Shown piece after piece: positions 45,234 to 53,085 of a stretch of DNA of 64,000 bases. The translations under genes and the position numbers were made by a program. The DNA is taken from positions 3,346,001 to 3,410,000 of the forward strand of contig NZ_CP065359.1 of NCBI RefSeq assembly GCF_019904295.1, given 5' to 3'. Origin of the DNA: Ruegeria sp. SCSIO 43209 (GTDB lineage: Bacteria > Pseudomonadota > Alphaproteobacteria > Rhodobacterales > Rhodobacteraceae). The notes under the pieces were generated by a model. That model saw only the letters and a program-made list of their open reading frames with translations, was not told the DNA's origin and searched no databases. How positions within the stretch are numbered: position 1 is the stretch's first letter; each line of letters begins with the position of its first letter.

Positions 45234-46718
45234 ATGACCGGTACCTCCCCAAATTGGCTAAGACTGCTTCCTTACTTCGCCACCGCATTGGTGATGGTCC
45301 TGGTCTGGTCCTGGTATCTGACTGATCTGGGTGTTGGGAACATCTATCACTACGATGAATTCTACACTTATGACCGCAGTACAGGCTTTGCGCGCAATGG
45401 GGACTGGCTGGCGGTTTATTCCAACAACGAACCTAGCCTGAAAAAACCGCCCATGCAGTATTGGATGTCTGCGCTGCTGATGGAGTTTGGCGTATCTGAT
45501 ATTCTGGCCTTGCGCCTGCCGTCGATGATCTTTGCGCTGGGCGCGCTGATGGCAACGGCCGTACTGGCGCGGGTGATGATCCCGGACAGCCCCTGGGCCA
45601 TGCTGCCTTCGGTCCTGCTGGTGGCCACGTCGCTTCAGTTCTGGCAACACGCCACATCCGCGATGCTTGATACCGGTGCGGTTTTCTTTTCGACCCTTGG
45701 AATTGCAGCCCTGTTGGCAGCGTTGGAAAAGCCGAAATACTGGCCTTATTTCGGCGCAACTCTGGTGTTGGCCGCCTTGCAGAAAAGCCCAACCCCGCTG
45801 GCCTTTCTAGCGCTGGCACTACTGACGCTGAAGTTGACCAACAGATGGCAGACGGAACCGTTCAGCGAGATCTGGCAGAACAGAACGTTTCGCCGGACGC
45901 TCAAAATTGCGATCCCGCTGGCCTTCGCCTGGCCGATCCTGCAAGAGCTTCGGTTCCTCTTTGGCGACTCGCTTGATGGCAACATCAAAGGCGAGATGCT
46001 GGATCGTTTTCGCCCATCGCTCAGCGATCGCGGCTTCGGGAAACTCTATGATCTGATCATCGCGGGCGAGCCGTGGTTGCGGCTACTGGGTTTTGTCGGC
46101 ATCTGCGCTCTGCCATTTCTGCAAAAGCGGCCCAGACTTCTTGCTGCAACAGGGATAGCAGCGTTCTTCGTTATCATGATGTGGGCCGCAGCCGGCAAGG
46201 TTTATGCACGCTACACCCTGCTGATCCTGCCGATGCTGATGGTCGCGGCAACCGGTTTGTTGTTTTCGGTCAAGCGCCTGCGCTGGGCCGGGATGGTGGC
46301 CGCGCTGGGTCTGGTCTTTGTTGCAGGCGGCCTGTTCTATGACCGCGATGCCACCGATCTGGGCAAGGGCCGCGTGCGCTTGGGCGTGCCCGAGGCCGAG
46401 ATTTTGACCCCTTTGGGTGCAATGCTGCAGCCGGATGAAACCCTGCTGCTCTGCGCCTATGACCGCAAGTTGCGCGTACCGCCCGGGGCCGCATCGGTCT
46501 TTGCTTCCAACGGTAGGCGCTTTGCCTACCTCAGACGGCTGGAGCTGCACAAATACCTCGACAGGTTCGGCTATACCACCGGCCCTCTGCGAGGGCTCTG
46601 TTCGGAGGGTGAGTTGTCTGAGCTGGCACCTGACCTGATCGGGCTCGAGACGCAGCCAACTGCGGTTGACGGTTTGGTCTATTGGTCAGCAACCGGTGTC
46701 ACGCCCGCCCCTGAATAG
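45234..46718 (+). CDS. ArnT/PMT-like membrane glycosyltransferase
   Basis: The 494-residue integral membrane protein has about ten helices and a GT39/GT83-like first periplasmic loop with acidic residues YHYDEFYTYDRSTGFARN, followed by LKKPPMQYWMSALLMEFG as in ArnT. A soluble C-terminal part of about 110 residues follows. It should move a sugar from a polyprenyl-phosphate carrier to a membrane or surface acceptor. The next two genes (GT2 and LAB_N) fit as carrier loader and partner. The acceptor, for instance lipid A, is a guess. Confidence 0.84.
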   Translation: MTGTSPNWLRLLPYFATALVMVLVWSWYLTDLGVGNIYHYDEFYTYDRSTGFARNGDWLAVYSNNEPSLKKPPMQYWMSALLMEFGVSDILALRLPSMIFALGALMATAVLARVMIPDSPWAMLPSVLLVATSLQFWQHATSAMLDTGAVFFSTLGIAALLAALEKPKYWPYFGATLVLAALQKSPTPLAFLALALLTLKLTNRWQTEPFSEIWQNRTFRRTLKIAIPLAFAWPILQELRFLFGDSLDGNIKGEMLDRFRPSLSDRGFGKLYDLIIAGEPWLRLLGFVGICALPFLQKRPRLLAATGIAAFFVIMMWAAAGKVYARYTLLILPMLMVAATGLLFSVKRLRWAGMVAALGLVFVAGGLFYDRDATDLGKGRVRLGVPEAEILTPLGAMLQPDETLLLCAYDRKLRVPPGAASVFASNGRRFAYLRRLELHKYLDRFGYTTGPLRGLCSEGELSELAPDLIGLETQPTAVDGLVYWSATGVTPAPE

Positions 46719-46859
46719 GAGACACGGTGCAATCCGCCCCATCGCTGAACAATGCCCCAACAAGTTGCGCTGATGTTGGCCTGCCATGCGGTGACCACTT
46801 GAATTTTCGCCGTTGATCCCGCAAAAGCCCTGAGACTGAAACAAGTAAAGCTATCCACT

Positions 46860-47621
46860 ATGCATGCTGATCATGATGCCAACGCTGACAATCGACCCAC
46901 TGTGTCGATCGTGATTCCCATGCATAACGAACAGGGGGCTGTTCCTGGTCTTATCCAGGGCATCTGCACTGCTGCGACCGAATTGCCCGCGTTCGAGATT
47001 GTCGCGGTTGATGATGGATCGACCGATGGCACTTTTGCGGCGCTGCAACAGATGCAGAAAGACTGTCCGCAACTGCGCATCCTGCAGCACAAAACGGCCG
47101 GTGGCCAAAGTGCTGCCGTGCATTCCGGCGTCAAGGAGGCACGCGCGGATATCTGCTGCACGCTGGATGGCGACGGACAGAACCCGCCGGAAGAGCTGCC
47201 AAAGATTTGGGCGCCGCTGGTGTCGGGTGGTGATGCCTCGATTGGCCTGGTGGCGGGGCAACGGGTTGGCCGACAAGACACTGCGTCAAAGAAGCTTGCC
47301 TCGCGCTTTGCCAATGCACTGCGGGGCTGGATGCTGAAAGACGGCACACGTGACACCGGCTGCGGTTTCAAGGCGTTCCGACGGCAGGCTTTCCTTGATC
47401 TGCCCTTTTTCAATCATATGCACCGTTATCTGCCCGCCCTGTTTAAGGCCTATGGCTGGAATATCGCGCTGGTGGATGTGGCGCATCAGCAGCGTTTGTC
47501 GGGCGAATCCAAATACACCAATTTCGGGCGGGCCATGGTCGGCATCTGGGATCTGTTCGGCGTCGTCTGGCTGACCCGCCGCGCCAAATCCGTTTCCGCA
47601 ACCGAGGCGTCCCGGTCATGA
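46860..47621 (+). CDS. Polyprenyl-phosphate GT2 glycosyltransferase
   Basis: The 253-residue GT2 enzyme of the dolichol-phosphate mannosyltransferase/ArnC type has VSIVIPMHNEQGAVPGLIQG, EIVAVDDGSTDGTFAAL, the DxD-like CTLDGDGQNPPEELPK and RDTGCGFKAFRRQAFLDLPF. No C-terminal membrane pair is present, so it is a short cytoplasmic form. It should load a sugar on undecaprenyl phosphate for the membrane transferase upstream. It overlaps the LAB_N gene by four bases. Confidence 0.88.
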   Translation: MHADHDANADNRPTVSIVIPMHNEQGAVPGLIQGICTAATELPAFEIVAVDDGSTDGTFAALQQMQKDCPQLRILQHKTAGGQSAAVHSGVKEARADICCTLDGDGQNPPEELPKIWAPLVSGGDASIGLVAGQRVGRQDTASKKLASRFANALRGWMLKDGTRDTGCGFKAFRRQAFLDLPFFNHMHRYLPALFKAYGWNIALVDVAHQQRLSGESKYTNFGRAMVGIWDLFGVVWLTRRAKSVSATEASRS

Positions 47622-47917
47622 AAGAAACCATTCTGGAAATCCTGCACGTCGACAGCCCGACCGAGGCGCTCTGGGTCTTTATCGGTCTGGCCGGTCAGCT
47701 GATGTTCAGCGCCCGGTTTATCGTGCAATGGATCACGTCCGAGCGCGCCAAGAAATCCGTCATCCCGATGGCGTTCTGGTACCTTTCGATCGGCGGCGGG
47801 CTTATCCTGCTGAGCTATGCGATCTATCGCCGTGACCCGGTCTTTATTCTGGGTCAGTCGATGGGCCTGTCCATCTACCTGCGCAACATCTTCCTTATTC
47901 GCGCTGAAAACCGCTGA
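47618..47917 (+). CDS. LAB_N (lipid-A-disaccharide synthase N-domain) membrane protein
   Basis: The 99-residue protein has about three membrane helices and matches the stand-alone LAB_N domain: ALWVFIGLAGQLMFSARFIV, QWITSERAKKSVIPMAFWYL, LGQSMGLSIYLRNIFLI. Stand-alone LAB_N proteins sit beside GT2 and ArnT-like genes and are thought to help sugar-lipid handling in the inner membrane. The start overlaps the GT2 stop, supporting joint work. Confidence 0.9.
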   Translation: MKETILEILHVDSPTEALWVFIGLAGQLMFSARFIVQWITSERAKKSVIPMAFWYLSIGGGLILLSYAIYRRDPVFILGQSMGLSIYLRNIFLIRAENR

Positions 47918-48092
47918 TTGATCGTAACGCTTCTTTACGACCTGCCACCCATTACAAGTTTGTCGGCTGCACCCGTTCAGCGGGTAGCGGCCTACGGCTG
48001 CGTTGTGTGAACAACCTCTTATTGTTTCTGAAATTTTCGTGCTAGTATCCCGCGAATAGATTTTCAGAATTGTACTCGGAGGATATTTTCTC

Positions 48093-48728
48093 TTGCCCGA
48101 TAGCTCACCCCGGTTGTTCAGATTGCGCCCTCTGGAAAAGACGGATCTGGGAACAGTTGCGCGCTGGTTTCAGGATATCCATGACCTGGCACTGTTCGAC
48201 CGAACGTCGCGCATTCCTCAGAACCTGGTACAGACCGAACAATATTGGGAAGACGCGATAAACACCTCAAAGGACTGCTGCAAATGCTGGTTCGCAATCG
48301 AATCTGACAGTGGTGATCTGGTGGGGATGACCGGGCTTGAAGCAATTTCCAGCGTCAACAGGGATGCGGTGGTTCCGGTTTTTGTCGACAAATCCATCCG
48401 TCGACATGGCGTGGCGGTGCGTTCGGTTGCGCTGATGCTGGATTTCGCATTCCGGCAATTGGGGCTGAACCGTATCACCTCGTATTACCGGGCCGACAAT
48501 CACAGCAGCCGTGATCTGATCCAGCGAATCGGCTGTGAGATCGAGGGCACGATGCGTCAGGCCTGGTTCGCGGATGGGCAGTTCCATGACATGGTTGTCG
48601 TCGGCATGTTGAAGCAGGACTGGATCGCGCGTCGAGAGGTGCTCGCGCAGGAGTTAGGCACCCAAACAGTGGTCAGTTTTGATGCCTCTGGGTGGTCTTG
48701 GCCCCCCGATTCCGGTGCAGATACCTAA
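48093..48728 (+). CDS. GNAT-family N-acetyltransferase
   Basis: The 211-residue acetyltransferase is of the RimJ/RimL-like type: FRLRPLEKTDLGTVARWFQD at the start, the acetyl-CoA region VFVDKSIRRHGVAVRSVALM and LGLNRITSYYRADNHSSRDL, then GCEIEGTMRQAWFADGQFHD. The start is TTG 48093 with a clear GGAGG at 48078-48082; a different-frame ATG nearby is not used. The substrate is unknown. A 175-base upstream gap holds only small hairpins. Its last 40 residues are not part of the usual fold. Confidence 0.85.
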   Translation: MPDSSPRLFRLRPLEKTDLGTVARWFQDIHDLALFDRTSRIPQNLVQTEQYWEDAINTSKDCCKCWFAIESDSGDLVGMTGLEAISSVNRDAVVPVFVDKSIRRHGVAVRSVALMLDFAFRQLGLNRITSYYRADNHSSRDLIQRIGCEIEGTMRQAWFADGQFHDMVVVGMLKQDWIARREVLAQELGTQTVVSFDASGWSWPPDSGADT

Positions 48729-48800
48729 AATGTTACGTATTCTGAGTCATTTTTTGCTAAAACAGTCCTGTCGGATTCGACATGACAACACAATTGAGTA

Positions 48801-50576
48801 TTGCCAGTGAACACGACCGGTTCGGACGCATCAATAAAACAGAAACTAGGCGCGGTGCTTTTTGCCGACGTTGTCGGCTATTCCCGCCTGATGAGCGAGA
48901 ACGAGATGGATACGTATAACGCGTTGAAGTCTTTGCTTTCGCAGCTTGAATCGGCTTGCTCAAAGTATCAGGGCAAAATCATCGAAGTGCGCGGTGACGG
49001 CATCCTTGCCTTATTCGACACGGCGACCAGTGCGGTAGAGTTCAGCATCGAACTGCATCGGATCGCTGCGGAACATAATCAGGCGCGCGATGATGAGCAC
49101 AACATCAAATTCCGCGCTGGCGTTCACATGGGCGAAGTTCTGATGGACGAACGCGGTATCCATGGTGACAACGTCAATATCGCTGCCCGCCTGCAGGAGA
49201 TTGCCGAGCCAGAACGGGTTTATGTCAGCGCAGCCGTCTATGAACAGATCCGTAACCGCCTGCGCTATGGCTATGAATTCCTCGGTCCCAAGCAGCTCAA
49301 GAACATCATGTCTCCGGTCGCGACCTACTGTGTCCGAACCGAGGTCGAGGGTGCAACAATGGCCGCAACCCTACGTCCTGAGATGCAGCTGGAAGTGCTT
49401 GAAAGGCCCGATAACCCGTCGGTTGCGGTGCTGCCCTTTACTAGCCAAGGCGGGGATGAAGATGACAGCTGGGTCGCCGAAGGTCTGACCGACGACATCA
49501 TCATGAACCTGTCCAAGTTCCGGAACCTGTTCATCATTGCCCGGAATTCCTCGTTCTTCTTCAAGACCCAGTCGATGTCGCCGCAAGAGGCCGCTCGGCG
49601 TCTGAACGTGCGCTATATCGCGCGCGGCAGTGTGCGCCGCTCGTCCAGTCGTATCCGGATCACGGCCGAGCTGATTGACGCCAACACCGAACGCACCATC
49701 TGGGGTGAACGGTTCGACCGTAAGCTCGATGATATCTTCGACATCCTGGATGAGGTGACCGAGTGCATCGTTGCCGCCACTGCAGTCATGATCGAGTCGC
49801 ATGAAAAGCTGCGCATGGTGCAGGCAATCCCGTCAGACCTGCGGGCTTATGGTTCGGTTCTGCAGGGGCAGCACCATATTTTCAAATACACCCGCAACGA
49901 CAACCGCAAGGCGCAGCATTGCTACGAATCCGCGCTTGAGCGCGACGGCGGGTATGCACGGGCCGCGGCGGCGCTGTCACGCACGCTCAACATCGATTGG
50001 CGCTATTCCTGGACCGAAGACCCAAACAGCGCGCTGGACAAGGCGCTGTCGCTGGCTCAGCGTGCGGTGGAGCTTGACCCCACAGACGCGCGCGGGTTTG
50101 GAGAGCTGGGCTATGTGCAGCTTTATCGTAAAGAGCATGACTCGGCGATCGAATCCTACAAACGCGCCCTGCAGCTTAACCCCAACGATGCGGACATGCA
50201 TTCGGACTACGCCGATGCGCTGGCCCATTGGGGCGACAACGAAACCGCCATCAAACATCTGCAGCAGGCGATGCGCCTGAACCCCTATTTCCCCGATCAG
50301 TACCTGTGGCATCTGGGCGGGGCCTATTACAATCTCAAACGCTATGACGACGTGATCTCATGCGTGAACAAGATGAACAACCCGACCGAGGGGCAGCGCG
50401 TGCTGGCCGCCAGCTATGCCCATAAGGGCGAGCTGGAAATGGCCCGCCAGATCGCCGACAAACACCGCGCAGCGCATCCCAATTTCTCACTATCGCGCTG
50501 GGCCAAGGTTCAGCCAGACCGCCTGTCTGACGACACGCAGCATTTTGTCGAGGGGCTCAAAAAGGCCGGGTTCTGA
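48801..50576 (+). CDS. Class III nucleotide cyclase with TolB-like and TPR regions
   Basis: The 591-residue protein has a class III cyclase domain at about 15-190, with metal Asp23 (LFADVVGYSRLM) and Asp66 (EVRGDGILALFD) and the signature HGDNVNIAARLQEIAEPERV. A TolB-like segment follows at about 205-315 (PSVAVLPFTSQGGDEDDSWV, RYIARGSVRRSSSRIRITAE), then TPR-like repeats at about 340-580. No membrane segment is present. It probably makes cAMP under control of protein partners. Starts TTG 48801 and GTG 48807 are both open. Many roseobacters carry several such cyclases. Confidence 0.88.
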   Translation: MPVNTTGSDASIKQKLGAVLFADVVGYSRLMSENEMDTYNALKSLLSQLESACSKYQGKIIEVRGDGILALFDTATSAVEFSIELHRIAAEHNQARDDEHNIKFRAGVHMGEVLMDERGIHGDNVNIAARLQEIAEPERVYVSAAVYEQIRNRLRYGYEFLGPKQLKNIMSPVATYCVRTEVEGATMAATLRPEMQLEVLERPDNPSVAVLPFTSQGGDEDDSWVAEGLTDDIIMNLSKFRNLFIIARNSSFFFKTQSMSPQEAARRLNVRYIARGSVRRSSSRIRITAELIDANTERTIWGERFDRKLDDIFDILDEVTECIVAATAVMIESHEKLRMVQAIPSDLRAYGSVLQGQHHIFKYTRNDNRKAQHCYESALERDGGYARAAAALSRTLNIDWRYSWTEDPNSALDKALSLAQRAVELDPTDARGFGELGYVQLYRKEHDSAIESYKRALQLNPNDADMHSDYADALAHWGDNETAIKHLQQAMRLNPYFPDQYLWHLGGAYYNLKRYDDVISCVNKMNNPTEGQRVLAASYAHKGELEMARQIADKHRAAHPNFSLSRWAKVQPDRLSDDTQHFVEGLKKAGF

Positions 50577-50602
50577 GCTGCTGCCCGATCTCGCCTATAA
50601 AA

Positions 50603-50980
50603 TCAACTCGCCTGTTCGCGGTCGAACTGCATGCGTAACCGCCTGACTTCATCCATTTGTTCATGCGACCAGAAGACGAGCGGTTTCAGCATTTCAAGCA
50701 AGCTTCTGCCCAAAGGTGTCAATTCATAAGACACTGCCACTGGCGGTCCGGGATCGACGGTGCGGGTCAAATAACCATCACGTTGCAACCCGCGCAGGTT
50801 TTCGGTCAACACACTTTGTGTGATGTCTCCGATACAGCGCTTGAGATCGCCAAAGCGTTTCGGCTCATCCTCCAGCGCAAGGATGATGATCATCCGCCAT
50901 TTGCCCGTCACATTGGACAGTACGGAACGGATTGAGCAGTTGGAAGCTTCTGACTTGTTGGCAACACCAATTGGTAGCAT
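50603..50980 (-). CDS. HxlR-type transcriptional regulator
   Basis: The 125-residue winged-helix regulator has SVLSNVTGKWRMIIILALED, RFGDLKRCIGDITQSVLTEN and LGRSLLEMLKPLVFWSHEQM, typical of HxlR/DUF24. A Cys in SNCSIRSV near the N-terminus is at the place where redox- or electrophile-sensing HxlR proteins carry theirs. ATG 50980 is chosen. It is divergent from the SnoaL-like gene at 51162, its likely target. Confidence 0.88.
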   Translation of the reverse strand: MLPIGVANKSEASNCSIRSVLSNVTGKWRMIIILALEDEPKRFGDLKRCIGDITQSVLTENLRGLQRDGYLTRTVDPGPPVAVSYELTPLGRSLLEMLKPLVFWSHEQMDEVRRLRMQFDREQAS

Positions 50981-51161
50981 CTCAGTCTCTGGTATTGTTT
51001 CGAAACTTAATCGCACAATAGCGTCACGTTGGCCTCGGTACAACTCCCTGAAAATTCAGGCAGTAGCCTCAAGCATACCAGGTCATTTTAAAGTACGTAA
51101 TTGAAATGTAGTATGGATTTGCTACCACGTATCCAGTAGATACGAATCACAGGAAATCAAC

Positions 51162-51926
51162 ATGTCCCCCAAAGAACTTGTAATCGCACTTTTTACGGCT
51201 GCCTTTGCTGAACATGATCCGGAGGCAGCGCTACAGCTCGTTACCCCGGACTATATTCAGCACAACCCGCAAGTCCCGACCGGAGCCGAAGGCCTGGCCG
51301 GCCTGATCCCTTTGGTCGAACAATCCGGGATGACTGCAACTACCCACCGGGTCATCACCGAGGGCGATATGGTTGTATTGCACAGCACGTTCGACAACGC
51401 GGACGCTTTTGGTGCACCGACCCTCGCCGCCTTTGACATATTCCGCGTCGAGAATGGCAAAGTTGCTGAACATTGGGACAATTTGCAGCCCGTTCCCGAA
51501 ACAACAGTGTCGGGCCGTGGCATGACAGATGGGCCGACCGAGATCACCGATCTTGAGAAAACAGAAGAAAACAAGGCGCTGGTTCTGGGGTTTGTGCGTG
51601 ACGTTCTGGGCGGTGCCGCGCCTGAGAAAGCTCCGATGTATTCCGTGGTCTATATGCAGCACAATCCAATGCTTGCCGATGGGATCGATGGCCTGATCAA
51701 GGGCACCAAAGCCTGGGCAGAGCAGGGGAATGTGATCACCAAATTCGAGCCGCAGATTGTGGTGGCCGAAGGCAACTTTGTATTTGTCGCCTCAGATGCC
51801 ACCGTCAGCGGGAACCCTTGGGCCTTCTTCGACCTATGGCGCGTCGAAGATGGAAAGATCGTTGAACATTGGGACGTCGTTTCGCCTACGCCAGCCGAAA
51901 TGGCGCACGAAAACGGCAAGTTCTGA
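51162..51926 (+). CDS. Duplicated SnoaL/NTF2-like protein
   Basis: The 254-residue protein consists of two similar NTF2-fold halves. Half one (about 1-115) has YIQHNPQVPTGAEGL, FDIFRVENGKVAEHWDNLQP. Half two (about 135-250) has YMQHNPMLADGIDGL, FDLWRVEDGKIVEHWDVVSP. Each carries the His-Asn and Glu-His-Trp-Asp residues of SnoaL-like cyclases and hydrolases. AGGAAA precedes the ATG. The divergent HxlR gene suggests induction by a small electrophile. The reaction is not known. Confidence 0.86.
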   Translation: MSPKELVIALFTAAFAEHDPEAALQLVTPDYIQHNPQVPTGAEGLAGLIPLVEQSGMTATTHRVITEGDMVVLHSTFDNADAFGAPTLAAFDIFRVENGKVAEHWDNLQPVPETTVSGRGMTDGPTEITDLEKTEENKALVLGFVRDVLGGAAPEKAPMYSVVYMQHNPMLADGIDGLIKGTKAWAEQGNVITKFEPQIVVAEGNFVFVASDATVSGNPWAFFDLWRVEDGKIVEHWDVVSPTPAEMAHENGKF

Positions 51927-52027
51927 TCTTCGAAAGGGATGGCGGGTCAGGCATAAATGGCCCGCCAACCCAAAGCAGACGTTGGAATAAAACCAAACGT
52001 CAATCGGTCAGGATCATTTCAACCTTC

Positions 52028-52948
52028 CTATTCACCACGTGCCTTTGCGCCGCTGACTTTGGCACCTGACACCTTAGCACCGGACACCTTGGCCCCGCTG
52101 ACCTTCGCGCCCGAGACCTTGGCCCCGCTCACCTTGGCGCCCGAGACCTTGGCTCCGGACATCATCGGTGCGTCATACTCAAAATAGACGTCCAGCAGCA
52201 CGTCTTCGATCTGACCGGCTGCGATATCCATGCGGATGGTGTAATCGGCCTGATCGTAGTTCCAGACGCGAATATCATTGGCCATCTGGTAATCCGCTGC
52301 CGCGACGCCCGAAACCGAGGGGTTCATCGGCGCGCGTGCGGCCTGTTGCGTGGTGTCCGGCGCGTTAGCGTCATTGCTGGTCTGCAGCTTGAAGCCATGG
52401 GGCAGGTTGCCACCCGTCGCGCTCTCGCCTTCGCCATGCACCAGAAAGATCGTGGGTTCCGGCATCTCGTAATAGGTGCCGTCATAGGCGAAGCCGTAAA
52501 TCCGGGCCAGCCGTGCATCGCCTCCGAACTGGTCCCCGATGAAATTATTGACGCCACGACCCCTCCGGCGGCCATCCTGTTCGATGAACAGCTGTTCCGA
52601 GTGCCGGTTCGCGATCTGCTGCCAGTGGGTATGTTTGAACTGACGTCCGCGACGGATGTAGACAAACGAGTCGTGCGGAACCTTCTTCCGCTTGTCGAAC
52701 TTGAACTTGTCGCCGTCCTTGATGACCTTGTAGATGCCGGACTTTTCGTTTGCCGCATCCCCGACCTGGACCAGAACACGATCGTCTTCCCGGACATGTA
52801 CGCCGTCGATTTTGGTGAATTTCTTACTGAAGTCGTAGTCTTCCTCAACCTCTTCGGCCAACCGGACCGAGCGTTGTTTCAGTTTTAAATCACTTAACTC
52901 TCGCCCAAACAGTAATACCTCGGAAAAACTGAGTAAGGACTCAGACAT
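52028..52948 (-). CDS. Unknown protein with SGAK[VA] repeat tail; candidate YcaO substrate
   Basis: I do not recognise the main part of this 306-residue protein. The first 40 residues are helical and charged (FSEVLLFGRELSDLKLKQRS). A basic, aromatic region (about 60-115) includes DSFVYIRRGRQFKHTHWQQI. The middle has IYGFAYDGTYYEMPEPTIFL. The last 43 residues hold eight SGAK[VA] units and end RGE. Read as AKVSG, the unit fits a loose pentapeptide-repeat pattern (A-x-V/L-S-G). A good GGGAGAAAG site precedes ATG 52948. It is the last gene of the YcaO-TfuA-protease run, 137 bases after the protease. Confidence 0.65.
   Translation of the reverse strand: MSESLLSFSEVLLFGRELSDLKLKQRSVRLAEEVEEDYDFSKKFTKIDGVHVREDDRVLVQVGDAANEKSGIYKVIKDGDKFKFDKRKKVPHDSFVYIRRGRQFKHTHWQQIANRHSEQLFIEQDGRRRGRGVNNFIGDQFGGDARLARIYGFAYDGTYYEMPEPTIFLVHGEGESATGGNLPHGFKLQTSNDANAPDTTQQAARAPMNPSVSGVAAADYQMANDIRVWNYDQADYTIRMDIAAGQIEDVLLDVYFEYDAPMMSGAKVSGAKVSGAKVSGAKVSGAKVSGAKVSGAKVSGAKARGE
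52043..52159 (-). repeat. 15-base tandem repeat coding SGAK[VA]
   Basis: Eight near-identical 15-base units encode Ser-Gly-Ala-Lys-Val (the last is Ser-Gly-Ala-Lys-Ala). The units differ at silent positions (Gly, Ala and Ser codons vary), so the amino-acid sequence looks selected rather than freshly copied, in contrast to the GAAGCC repeat at 20195. Confidence 0.93.
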
Positions 52949-53085
52949 ATCACTTTCTCCCTATCGGGGGTCGACGCTGCCGATTGCCTCGCCTGTCCCG
53001 GTTTGCGCATTCAGTGCGCGTTGAATGTCACTATTATCACCCCGTGCGCGTAACCTGCCACAATAGCGGGGGAAAAACAAAGACT

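Noticed and set aside
51957..52187. Plus-strand ORF with LAP[DE]TLAP-like repeats
   Set aside because: It is the reverse complement of the SGAK[VA] repeat. The minus-strand frame has a proper ribosome site, length and operon context.
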